From positions 558,001 through 622,000 of the forward strand of contig NZ_JADLQO010000001.1 in assembly GCF_015477775.1 (NCBI RefSeq): a stretch of 64,000 nt of DNA, given 5' to 3'. Origin of the DNA: Nocardia abscessus (GTDB lineage: Bacteria; Actinomycetota; Actinomycetes; Mycobacteriales; Mycobacteriaceae). Made by a program: the position numbers and the translations under genes. Positions within the stretch are counted from its first letter, which is position 1. Every line of letters begins with the position of its first letter. Positions 27,378-35,322 of the stretch are shown here, in pieces. The notes under the pieces were generated by a model that was not told the DNA's origin, searched no databases, and worked only from the letters and a program-made list of their open reading frames with translations.

Positions 27378-27803
27378 GTGGACTTCGAGATCGTCACTTT
27401 GCCGCAGAGCATGGTCGCGGGCCTGACCGTGCCGCTGGCCGGCCGCGAGGTGACCGCGCGTGACCTCGACCTGGTGAACTTCACCTGGGATCGGTACCTG
27501 GCACGGGAGAAGAACGTGCAGCGAGTGGCCGCCTACATCGGCCAGAACGATCACGCCGTCGCCGTGCTGGGCTACGAGATCGGCGCGATGGGCGAACTGG
27601 ACCCCGGCGACGTGCTGACCATCATCCCGCAGGGCCGCTACGCCAAATTCGTCGTGGCCGACAAGCCCTACGACCTGCTGCGCACCGCATGGGCACAGGT
27701 GGCGAAGGCCGAGAGCGCGGGGACCATCACCCGCTCACACACCGCCGAGGTGGAGCGCTATACCGGCCCCGCGTCGGTCGAGGTCTACGTCTCGCTGGAC
27801 TAG
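27378..27803 (+). CDS. GyrI-like / AraC effector-binding domain protein, second copy
   Basis: 141 residues from the GTG at 27378. It aligns with the preceding protein throughout: VTLPQSMVAGLTVPL at the start, YIGQNDHAVAVLGYEIGAM in place of YVDHAPEINSYLTHIVGYRC, LDPGDVLTIIPQGRYAKFVV, and VEVYVSLD at the end. Likely a small-molecule-binding protein in the same pathway as its neighbour. Its 3' flank runs into the large palindromic repeat shared with the converging ino1 end. Confidence 0.8.
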   Translation: MDFEIVTLPQSMVAGLTVPLAGREVTARDLDLVNFTWDRYLAREKNVQRVAAYIGQNDHAVAVLGYEIGAMGELDPGDVLTIIPQGRYAKFVVADKPYDLLRTAWAQVAKAESAGTITRSHTAEVERYTGPASVEVYVSLD

Positions 27804-27832
27804 CGGATCGCGCGGAAAACCCGGTAGGTGTC

Positions 27833-27951
27833 GTTCGCAGCCCGGCTCGTGTCCGAGCGGCCGACGCGTATGCGACGAAGTCGCAAGCGGCGGTCGCTCG
27901 GACACACGAGCCACAGAGGGGCCGCGAACACGCAGCGCCGAAGAGCGCTGC
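27833..27951 (-). repeat. paired-hairpin repeat with large cruciform, after ino1
   Basis: On the minus strand, stem A (GCAGCGC at 27932-27938 and GCGCTGC at 27945-27951) starts nine bases after the ino1 stop. Stem B arms are GGGGCCGCGAAC (27918-27929) and the near-match GTTCGCAGCCC (27833-27843). Between them lie a further long imperfect stem (27844-27863 with 27891-27912) and a small hairpin GCGAC-GAA-GTCGC (27872-27884). It is the larger relative of the repeat at 24.04 kb and lies between two converging genes. Confidence 0.7.
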
Positions 27952-27959
27952 CGATCGGA

Positions 27960-29057
27960 TCAAGCCCCGATGATGAAGGCTTCCAGCTGGGTGCGCGCGA
28001 TGTCGTCGGCCAGCTGCTGCGGCGGGGACTTCATCAGGTAGGCCGAGGCCGGGATGACCGGTCCGCCGATACCGCGGTCCTTGGCGATCTTCGCCGCGCG
28101 CACCGCGTCGATGATGATGCCCGCGGAGTTCGGCGAGTCCCACACCTCGAGCTTGTACTCGAGGTTCAGCGGCACGTCGCCGAACGCGCGACCCTCCAGG
28201 CGGACGTAGGCCCACTTGCGGTCGTCGAGCCAGCCGACGTGGTCGGACGGGCCGATGTGCACGTCGTTGGCGCCGAGCTCCTTCTTCAGGTTGCTGGTGA
28301 CGGCCTGGGTCTTGGAGATCTTCTTGGACTCCAGGCGCTCGCGCTCGAGCATGTTCTTGAAGTCCATGTTGCCGCCGACGTTCAGCTGCATGGTGCGGTC
28401 GAGCTGCACACCGCGATCCTCGAACAGCTTGGCCATCACGCGGTGGGTGATGGTCGCGCCGACCTGGCTCTTGATGTCGTCGCCGACGATCGGCACGCCC
28501 GCCTTGGTGAACTTCTCCGCCCAGACCGGGTCGGAGGCGATGAACACCGGCAGCGCGTTGACGAACGCGACACCGGCGTCGATGGCGCACTGCGCGTAGA
28601 ACTTGTCGGCCTCCTCCGAGCCCACCGGCAGGTAGGACACCAGCACGTCGACCTTGTTGTCCTTCAGCACCCGGACCACGTCGACCGGCTCGGCCTCGGA
28701 CAGCTCGATGGTCTCCGCGTAGTACTTGCCGATGCCGTCGAGGGTCGGGCCGCGCTGCACGACGACATCGCTGGGCGGCACGTCGGAGATCTTGATCGTG
28801 TTGTTCTCGCTGGCGAAGATCGCCTCGGCCAGATCGAAGCCGACCTTCTTCGCGTCCACGTCGAACGCGGCGACGAACTTGACGTCGCGAACGTGGTAGG
28901 GCCCGAACTTCACGTGCATCAGGCCGGGAACGGTCGAGGTCTCGTCCGCGTCCCGGTAGTACTGCACGCCCTGGACCAGCGAGGAGGCGCAGTTGCCCAC
29001 ACCTACGATGGCGACGCGTACTTCTGTGGCGTTGTCAGCCTTGTCGATGTCACTCAT
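27960..29057 (-). CDS. ino1: inositol-3-phosphate synthase
   Basis: 365 residues, matching mycobacterial Ino1. It converts glucose 6-phosphate to inositol 1-phosphate, the entry to phosphatidylinositol, mannosylated lipids and mycothiol. The NAD-binding start is [18 protein letters not shown]; the catalytic core shows [43 protein letters not shown] and [12 protein letters not shown]. The chosen ATG overlaps the end of the PadR gene by eight bases, so the PadR-ino1 pair is cotranscribed, as in mycobacteria. Confidence 0.95.
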   Translation of the reverse strand: MSDIDKADNATEVRVAIVGVGNCASSLVQGVQYYRDADETSTVPGLMHVKFGPYHVRDVKFVAAFDVDAKKVGFDLAEAIFASENNTIKISDVPPSDVVVQRGPTLDGIGKYYAETIELSEAEPVDVVRVLKDNKVDVLVSYLPVGSEEADKFYAQCAIDAGVAFVNALPVFIASDPVWAEKFTKAGVPIVGDDIKSQVGATITHRVMAKLFEDRGVQLDRTMQLNVGGNMDFKNMLERERLESKKISKTQAVTSNLKKELGANDVHIGPSDHVGWLDDRKWAYVRLEGRAFGDVPLNLEYKLEVWDSPNSAGIIIDAVRAAKIAKDRGIGGPVIPASAYLMKSPPQQLADDIARTQLEAFIIGA

Positions 29058-29607
29058 GGCCGATATTTCCCTCTTTCTGTGGTGCCGCCTTCGTCGATTG
29101 CTCCGCCGCAATCAACTCGTTGAGCCAGCGCACTTCGCGCTCGCTTGATTCGAGTCCGAGTTGATGGAGCTGCCGGGTGTAGCGATCCAACGACCCGCTG
29201 GCCTTCTTGATCGCCTCCCGGAGCCCCTCTCGGCGCTCCTCGACCTGACGCCGCCTGCCCTCCAGGATCCGCATCCGCGCTTCCGCGGGGGTGCGGCTGA
29301 AGAAGGCCAGATGAACGCCGAAGCCGTCGTCGGTGTAGTTCTGCGGTCCGGTGTCGGCGAGCAGCTCGCTGAACCGCTCCCGCCCGGCCGGAGTCAGTTG
29401 GTAGACCCGTCGCGCACGGCGTGTCGTCGCGCCCGCGGGGATCTCCTCGGCGATCAACCCGTCCGCCTGCATGCGGCGCAGGGTGGGATAGAGCGACCCG
29501 TAGGAGAAGGCCCGAAACGCCCCGAGCAGGCCGGTCAGCCGCTTACGCAGCTCGTACCCGTGCATGGGCGCTTCGAGGAGCAGCCCGAGGATTGCCAGTT
29601 CGAGCAC
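29050..29607 (-). CDS. PadR-family transcriptional regulator
   Basis: 185 residues from a GTG with an AGGGGG ribosome binding site. The N-terminal winged helix ([19 protein letters not shown] and [17 protein letters not shown]) is followed by a coiled-coil dimerisation region (residues 110-175, Arg/Glu-rich). It heads the PadR-ino1 pair and corresponds by position to Rv0047c. It probably controls its own promoter through the dyads just upstream; effector unknown. Confidence 0.92.
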   Translation of the reverse strand: MLELAILGLLLEAPMHGYELRKRLTGLLGAFRAFSYGSLYPTLRRMQADGLIAEEIPAGATTRRARRVYQLTPAGRERFSELLADTGPQNYTDDGFGVHLAFFSRTPAEARMRILEGRRRQVEERREGLREAIKKASGSLDRYTRQLHQLGLESSEREVRWLNELIAAEQSTKAAPQKEGNIGHE

Positions 29608-29623
29608 CGGGCTTCACCCCCTG

Positions 29624-29690
29624 ACTGTGTACAGACCTAACCGATGGATGCGACTTTCCACTATATCGGAGCGATACATCTGTGCACAGT
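29624..29690. promoter_or_regulatory. twin dyads and promoter upstream of PadR
   Basis: ACTGTGTACAGA (29624-29635) and TCTGTGCACAGT (29679-29690) are related inverted-repeat motifs whose centres are 55 bases apart. On the minus strand a TATAGT -10-like hexamer lies between them, with the upstream dyad at the -35 position and the other just before the ribosome binding site. This is the arrangement expected for PadR autorepression. Confidence 0.5.
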
Positions 29691-29727
29691 CGTCGGCCGG
29701 TTACGGTCGACCTGTGGATGCGGTATC

Positions 29728-30525
29728 TCAGCGGGAGGGCGGATAGACCGCGAGCGGCTCGCCCGCGAACGTGATCACCGAGTACCCCGACGAGCCGCCT
29801 TTGTCCTTGACGTGAACATGCAGCACAGGACCGCGGTCGACCGGGCCGTACGACTCGAATCGCACGATGACATGGGTGATCGTGCCGTTCGGGAGTCGCA
29901 CCGTCTGCGGCGCACCGGCCAGAAGTCGGGCGATCACCGGCACGTCGACCGTCGCGAGATCGAAGGCGCGCGTATCGGACTTGCGCTCGGACGTCGTCGA
30001 GGTGCGGAAGTCGCCGTCGTAGTGATAGTCGCTGGTCCGCGTGGAATTACCGGGCGTCTGCCGGTCCGCCAGGGCGTATGTCGGATACAGCGTGACCTCG
30101 TCGGCGAGCAGGTCGCCGAACTCGGCCCGGTACTCCTCGAGGAAGTAAGCCAGGCCCGCACCGGTGGTCATATCGGGAACGTTCTCCGACGACCCGGGCA
30201 GATCGATGCCGCAACGGCTGAGCGCGCCCACCATCGCACCTACTACCAAAGCCGCGACGACGGTCGAGACCGGCGGGAGCCAGCGCCGGGGACGACGCCG
30301 GTCCACTCGGACCACGGGGGCGTTCACCAGTTCTTCCGGAATTTGCAGGTCGCCGATCAGCGCGTCGAGTTCGCCGAAGGACTTGGCGCGCATCGCCGTG
30401 GCGGTCCGCGCGGCGTGCTCGGCGGCGGTCAGCTGGCCTTCGGAGAGCGCGGTGTCGAGCAGTCCGCACACGTCGGCGCGGTCCGTGTCACGGGCGCGGA
30501 TGCCGCTGTATCGGGTTGCCGCCAT
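29728..30525 (-). CDS. DUF1707 membrane-anchored protein
   Basis: 265 residues from the ATG at 30525, eight bases after GAGGG. An N-terminal DUF1707 domain (IRARDTDRADVCGLLDTALS then EGQLTAAEHAART) is followed by one membrane helix (VSTVVAALVVGAMVGAL) and an extracellular about 150-residue domain with a Tyr-rich YHYDGDFRT segment. It is homologous throughout to the upstream gene and lies four bases after it. DUF1707 is a short helical domain of unknown, possibly membrane-associated, role. Confidence 0.82.
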   Translation of the reverse strand: MAATRYSGIRARDTDRADVCGLLDTALSEGQLTAAEHAARTATAMRAKSFGELDALIGDLQIPEELVNAPVVRVDRRRPRRWLPPVSTVVAALVVGAMVGALSRCGIDLPGSSENVPDMTTGAGLAYFLEEYRAEFGDLLADEVTLYPTYALADRQTPGNSTRTSDYHYDGDFRTSTTSERKSDTRAFDLATVDVPVIARLLAGAPQTVRLPNGTITHVIVRFESYGPVDRGPVLHVHVKDKGGSSGYSVITFAGEPLAVYPPSR

Positions 30526-30529
30526 TGCC

Positions 30530-31642
30530 TCATCCCTCGAACGGCCAGACACGGCGTACCTCGCCGGCCGGGGTCATCAGGAAGTGGCCGTTCTCCTTGA
30601 CGGAGTTGCTCACGTGAACCTCGACTATGGGTTGCCCGGCGGGAATGCCGTATTGGGCGTAGAAATTGACGTCGTTCACGCTCACCGCGAAATGCGTCAC
30701 GGCGCCGCCGGGAACTCGGGTGATGGTGGCCGCGTCGGCGAGCGCCCGGCCGATCGCCTCCACATTCAAGCCGCCCAGATCCACCGACGGGGTCTCGGCC
30801 TTGCGAGTGGTGATCTCGCGGGACTGCGTGAAACCCCCGCGGTAGTCGTACTCGACCTTCCGGTTCGGCTGGCCGGGCACCGCCCGGGCGAACGAGGCAT
30901 GCTCGGCATGCATGGTCAGTTCGTCTACTCGGAGGTCCCCGAATTTCCGCTGATAATTCCGCAGGAACGTAGCGACTCCGTCGGCGGTGACCAGACTCGG
31001 CGTGGGGACCACCAACGGCTGTACCACGCCGAGGTCCATCACGGGCGCGGCTTGCGCCGCGTGTGGCGGTTCTTCCGCCACCCGGGTGACCGCGAGAAAC
31101 CCCGCACAGGCGGCCACCACCGCGGCCGCGGTGACCGCGCCCAGGTACCACTGGCGGCGGCGCGAGCGTGGCGGACGCGGTGCGGGGGCGACGTTGCCGG
31201 GCCGCTGCAAGTCCGCGACAAGATCGTCCAGGTCTCCCAGGGTGCGCGCCTCCGCGACGAGTTCGGTGAGCGTGTCGTGCTCGTCTTCGGACAGCTGGCC
31301 GTCGGCGCGGGCGCGGTCCAATAGCTCCCGCGTAGTGGCGCGATCGGCATCGCGGGCCCGCGTGTGAGCAGGATAACTTCCACCGGATCCCGCGCGGCGC
31401 AAGGCTTTTCGCCTCGCCGACGATCGGTCCGCGGTGAACCCCCGCGTAACGGCGGAGGTTTGCAGATCGGCGGTTTGGGCGGCCAACTCGCCGAGCGTTT
31501 TCGCCGCCGCGGCCTGCGCGATTCGGTCGTGATACTCGTCGGCGCCGAGCTGGCCCTCGGCGTAGGCGGCATCCAGCACACTGGACGCGGCGGCGCGGTC
31601 GAGGTCACGCGCTCGCGTGCGCCCGGATGCTGCGGTGGACAC
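30530..31642 (-). CDS. protein with two DUF1707 domains and a membrane anchor
   Basis: 370 residues. Two DUF1707 repeats occupy about residues 9-65 (TRARDLDRAAASSVLDAAYA, EGQLGADEYHDRI) and 92-150 (TRARDADRATTRELLDRARA, DGQLSEDEHDTL). One membrane helix (LGAVTAAAVVAACAGFLAV) and an exported C-terminal domain follow, related to that of the downstream gene. It forms a two-gene unit with it. Function unknown; the paralogous pair interrupts the PadR to DUF5318 order I recall from mycobacteria. Confidence 0.82.
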   Translation of the reverse strand: MSTAASGRTRARDLDRAAASSVLDAAYAEGQLGADEYHDRIAQAAAAKTLGELAAQTADLQTSAVTRGFTADRSSARRKALRRAGSGGSYPAHTRARDADRATTRELLDRARADGQLSEDEHDTLTELVAEARTLGDLDDLVADLQRPGNVAPAPRPPRSRRRQWYLGAVTAAAVVAACAGFLAVTRVAEEPPHAAQAAPVMDLGVVQPLVVPTPSLVTADGVATFLRNYQRKFGDLRVDELTMHAEHASFARAVPGQPNRKVEYDYRGGFTQSREITTRKAETPSVDLGGLNVEAIGRALADAATITRVPGGAVTHFAVSVNDVNFYAQYGIPAGQPIVEVHVSNSVKENGHFLMTPAGEVRRVWPFEG

Positions 31643-31755
31643 AGACGGATCGTAATCGGGATAACGGCGCGGCGCGCTGGTTCGGGCACTGATCCGGACC
31701 GGTCAATCCGCACAGCCCGGGGCGGCGGGATTCCAACACCGCTACTCTGGTTCTC

Positions 31756-32175
31756 GTGCGAATTCAGCGGCAAGTTGTCGACTACGCCCTCCGGCGCCGG
31801 TCGCTGCTGGCTGACGTCTATGCGGGCCGGGTCGATGTCGCCGAGGTGTGTGATGCAAATCCTTATCTCTTGCGTGCGGCGAAGTTCCACGGCCGGGGGA
31901 GCGAGGTCACATGCCCCATCTGCCGGAAAGAACAACTGACCCTCGTATCCTGGGTCTTCGGCGACGGCCTCGGGCCGGTCGCCGGATCGGCTCGCACGCC
32001 CGAGGAGCTGGTGCGCCTCGCCGAGACTCGCGAAGAGTTCTCGGTCCATGTCGTCGAGGTATGCCGGACCTGCAGCTGGAATCATCTGGTGCAGTCCTAT
32101 GTGCTCGGTTCCGCGCCGGCGCCGCCGCGCCGTCGCACCGGGACACGCGCGAACCGGCGCACTGCCGCCGAATGA
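31756..32175 (+). CDS. DUF5318 family protein (Rv0049-like)
   Basis: 139 residues from a GTG. It has two CxxC pairs, VTCPICRKEQL (about residues 53-56) and VCRTCSWNHLVQSY (about 103-106), that look like a zinc ribbon, and an RRRSLLADVYAGRVDVAEVCDANPYLLRAAKFHG N-terminal half read in separate blocks (RRRSLLADVYAGR, DANPYLLRAA). Family members sit just upstream of ponA1 in mycolic-acid actinomycetes. No biochemical role is established that I know of; a link with cell-wall synthesis is inferred from position. Confidence 0.85.
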   Translation: MRIQRQVVDYALRRRSLLADVYAGRVDVAEVCDANPYLLRAAKFHGRGSEVTCPICRKEQLTLVSWVFGDGLGPVAGSARTPEELVRLAETREEFSVHVVEVCRTCSWNHLVQSYVLGSAPAPPRRRTGTRANRRTAAE

Positions 32176-32287
32176 AGTGCCTGGTCATCTGCCCGTCGGG
32201 TGACTCACGGAGCCGGCCCGCGTCCGCTCCGGCGACGACTACCGCTGATCGCCACCTGGACCGCTACGAGTTATGGAGATCTTGTCA

Positions 32288-35086
32288 GTGAATTCGCCCT
32301 ACGAGACTTCCCCCTACGGCGATGAGCCACATGGCGGCCGTCCTCCACGGAGTTCACGTCCAAGTCCCAACCCGTACCAGAATCCTCGCCCCGGCCCTCC
32401 GCCGGGCGCCCGTCCGGTCCCGCCGCCCGGTGCGCGGCCCGGCGCGCCCTTCCCGGGCGAACCGCGCGGTCCCCAGCCGCCACGCCGTCCCGGCCCCCCG
32501 CCGCAAGGCCCCCAGCCGCAAGGCCGACCGCCGCAGCAAGGCGGCCGTCCGTCCCAGCCTGGCCGACCGCCGCAGCCGAACCGTGGCGCGCCCAACGGCA
32601 GCGCCCCGCAGTCGACCCAGAAGATCCAGCGCCCCGGCTCACTGACCGAGGCGGTGGCCGAGCGCAACCGCCGCGGTCCGGCGACCGGGCCGCGTCCGGT
32701 TACGGGCGCCCGCCCGGCCGTGGACCGGGAGGGCCGTCGCGTCCCCGGCAGCGGACCCACCACCGGCGAGCGCAGGCAGACCGCGGGCGGCCCGCCGTCC
32801 GGCCCGCCGCCGCGCCGTGGCGGCGGCAACGGCGACGGATCCGACGGACCCGGCCGCCGCAGGCCCGCCCAGCAGAAGAAGTCGCCGTGGCGCATCGTGC
32901 GCCGCACCCTCTACGTCCTGGTCGCGTTGGCCATCCTGGTGCCCAGCGGCATCTTCCTTGCCGCGTACACCACGGTGTCGGTGCCGCAGCCGGGCGATCT
33001 GAAGACCAACCAGGTCGCGACCATCCTGGCCGCCGACGGCACCACGGTGCTCAGCAAGGTGGTTCCACCGGAGGGCAACCGGACCGACGTCACCATCGAG
33101 CAGATCCCGCCGCACGTGCGCAACGCGGTGATGGCGGCCGAGGACCGGGACTTCTACACCAACCCCGGCTTCTCGATCTCCGGCTTCGCGCGCGCGGCCA
33201 GGGACAACGTCCTCGGCAAGGAGAGCGCGGGCGGTGGCTCGACGATCACCCAGCAGTACGTGAAGAACGCGCTGGTCGGTGACGAACGCTCGTTGACGCG
33301 CAAGATGCACGAGCTGGTCATCTCCGCGAAGATGGCGCGGCAGTGGAGCAAGGACGAGATCCTCGCCGCGTACCTCAACACCATCTACTTCGGTCGCGGC
33401 GCCTACGGCATCGACGCGGCGGCCAAGGCGTACTTCGGCAAGCCGGTGCAGGAACTGACCGTCGCCGAGGGCGCGGTGCTCGCCGCCACCATCCAGCTGC
33501 CGTCCAGCCTGGACCCGGAGAAGAACCCGGAGGGCGCGAAGACCCGCTGGAACTACGTGCTCGACGGCATGGTCTCCGGCGGCAGCTTGAACGCCGCCGA
33601 GCGCCAAGGCCTGCAGTACCCGCAGGTCGTCCCGCTCGCCTCGACCCGGGACAAGGAGCAGGACTCCGGCCCGGAAGGCCTGGTCAAGACGCAGGTGCTC
33701 AAGGAACTCGCCGCGGCGGGCATCAGCGAGCAGCAGCTGAACACCTCGGGCCTGCAGATCACCACCACAATCGACCCGAAGGCGCAGCAGGCGGCGGTCG
33801 ACGCCGCGACGCAGAAGATGCAGGGCGAGCCTGAGCAGCTGCGCACCGCCGTCGTCTCGATCGATCCGCGCACCGGCGCAGTGCGCGCCTACTACGGGGG
33901 CCCGGACGGCCAAGGCTATGACTACGCCAACGCAGGACTGCAGACCGGTTCCTCGTTCAAGGTCATCGGCCTCGCGGCCAACCTGGAGCAGGGGATCCCG
34001 CTGTCGCAGCTGTACGACAGCTCGCCGCTCACCGTGAACGGCATCAAGATCACCAACGTCGAAGGCGAGCAGTGCGGCATGTGCACCATCGCCGAGGCGC
34101 TGAAGCGATCGCTGAACACCAGCTTCTACCGCATGCAGCTGGACATGCAGAACGGTCCGCAGAAGATCGCCGAGATGGGTCACAAGCTGGGCATCCCGGA
34201 AAGCATCCCGGGCGTCGGCAAGACGCTCACCGAATCGGACGGCTCCGGCCCCAACAACGGCATCGTGCTCGGTCAGTACCAGGCCCGGCCGCTGGACATG
34301 GCCTCCACCTACGCGACGCTCGCCGCGTCCGGCGTCTACCACGCGCCGCACTTCGTGTCGAAGGTGGTGACCGCCGACGGCCAGGTCCTGCTCGATCGCG
34401 GTGAGGTGGCCGGCGAGCAGCGTGTCTCGGCCGCCGTGGCCGACAACGTCACCGCCGCGATGAAGCCGATCGCCGGCTACTCCCGCAACCACGGGCTGGC
34501 CAACGGGCGCGAATCGGCGGCCAAGACCGGTACCGCGCAGCTGCTGGACACCGGCGAGAACAAGGACGCCTGGATGGTCGGCTACACGCCGTCGCTGTCG
34601 ACCGCGGTGTGGGTGGGCAGCGTCGACAACTCGCCGCTGCGCAACTACAGCGGCGGCATGATCTACGGCTCGGGTCTGCCCTCCGACATCTGGAAGGCGA
34701 CCATGGACGGCGCGTTGTCGGGCACCCGCAACGAGACGTTCCCGAAGCCCGCCCCGATCAAGGGCCAGGCCGGTGTCCCCGAATGGTCGGCGCCCTACAC
34801 GCCGCCGTCCACCGTCGACTCCCCGCTCCTGCCGCCGGTCGTGGTCGCGCCGACGCAGGTGGAGATCCTGCCCGGCATCACCATTCCGGTACCCGGCGTC
34901 CAGCCCGCGCCGCAGCAGCAGCGCCCGCAGCAGCAGCGTGAGTCGGATGCGGGCCCGCTGCCCGGCCAGCCGGTCGCACCGACCGACGGTTCGTCCCCCA
35001 CAGTCACCAACGCGCCACGCGCGGGCAACAACGGGAACGGCAACGACTCGGGAACGACCGGAGCACCCCCGACCCGAGGCCGGTAG
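32288..35086 (+). CDS. ponA1: bifunctional class A penicillin-binding protein (PonA1-like)
   Basis: 932 residues from the GTG at 32288, eight bases after GGAGA; an ATG at 32273 is in frame but overlaps that site. A long Pro/Gly/Arg/Gln-rich cytoplasmic head (about 200 residues) precedes one membrane helix (TLYVLVALAILVPSGIFLAA), a GT51 domain (AAEDRDFYTN, GGGSTITQQYVKNA) and a transpeptidase with Ser555-x-x-Lys (TGSSFK), KRSLNTS and AAKTGTAQ. The C-terminal about 110 residues are Pro/Gln/Asn-rich. It builds septal and polar peptidoglycan. Position between DUF5318 and a GT87-like gene matches ponA1. Confidence 0.95.
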   Translation: MNSPYETSPYGDEPHGGRPPRSSRPSPNPYQNPRPGPPPGARPVPPPGARPGAPFPGEPRGPQPPRRPGPPPQGPQPQGRPPQQGGRPSQPGRPPQPNRGAPNGSAPQSTQKIQRPGSLTEAVAERNRRGPATGPRPVTGARPAVDREGRRVPGSGPTTGERRQTAGGPPSGPPPRRGGGNGDGSDGPGRRRPAQQKKSPWRIVRRTLYVLVALAILVPSGIFLAAYTTVSVPQPGDLKTNQVATILAADGTTVLSKVVPPEGNRTDVTIEQIPPHVRNAVMAAEDRDFYTNPGFSISGFARAARDNVLGKESAGGGSTITQQYVKNALVGDERSLTRKMHELVISAKMARQWSKDEILAAYLNTIYFGRGAYGIDAAAKAYFGKPVQELTVAEGAVLAATIQLPSSLDPEKNPEGAKTRWNYVLDGMVSGGSLNAAERQGLQYPQVVPLASTRDKEQDSGPEGLVKTQVLKELAAAGISEQQLNTSGLQITTTIDPKAQQAAVDAATQKMQGEPEQLRTAVVSIDPRTGAVRAYYGGPDGQGYDYANAGLQTGSSFKVIGLAANLEQGIPLSQLYDSSPLTVNGIKITNVEGEQCGMCTIAEALKRSLNTSFYRMQLDMQNGPQKIAEMGHKLGIPESIPGVGKTLTESDGSGPNNGIVLGQYQARPLDMASTYATLAASGVYHAPHFVSKVVTADGQVLLDRGEVAGEQRVSAAVADNVTAAMKPIAGYSRNHGLANGRESAAKTGTAQLLDTGENKDAWMVGYTPSLSTAVWVGSVDNSPLRNYSGGMIYGSGLPSDIWKATMDGALSGTRNETFPKPAPIKGQAGVPEWSAPYTPPSTVDSPLLPPVVVAPTQVEILPGITIPVPGVQPAPQQQRPQQQRESDAGPLPGQPVAPTDGSSPTVTNAPRAGNNGNGNDSGTTGAPPTRGR

Positions 35087-35103
35087 CCTTCGGAATCCGT
35101 GAT

Positions 35104-35149
35104 CGATAGGGCAGTCGGCGAAGAACGAAATTCGCCGACTGCCCTATCG
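35104..35149 (+). terminator. strong terminator-like hairpin after ponA1
   Basis: A perfect 19-base stem: 35104-35122 pairs with 35131-35149, beginning CGATAGGGCAG and ending CTGCCCTATCG, with an 8-base A-rich loop GAACGAAA. It starts 17 bases after the ponA1 stop. No T-tract follows, as is usual in high-GC actinobacteria. Confidence 0.8.
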
Positions 35150-35322
35150 GTCCAGATCGGCGAATCCATATCCAGCCCGAACTCACTCTCTGCGGCGGGC
35201 ATATGTTCACCGCACTTCGGCGGCACTTTGCGAGACCAGAATTTTCTTCGCTCGCGAGTGCGCGGCAGACCGAGCCGACTCGATCCGAACGAGCAGCCAC
35301 ATCCCAGGTAGCCTCGGGTTCC

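Noticed and set aside
32400..32700. Repeats resembling a CRISPR or VNTR in the ponA1 5' region
   Set aside because: Low-complexity Pro/Gly/Arg/Gln codons of the cytoplasmic head; no regular spacer-repeat structure.
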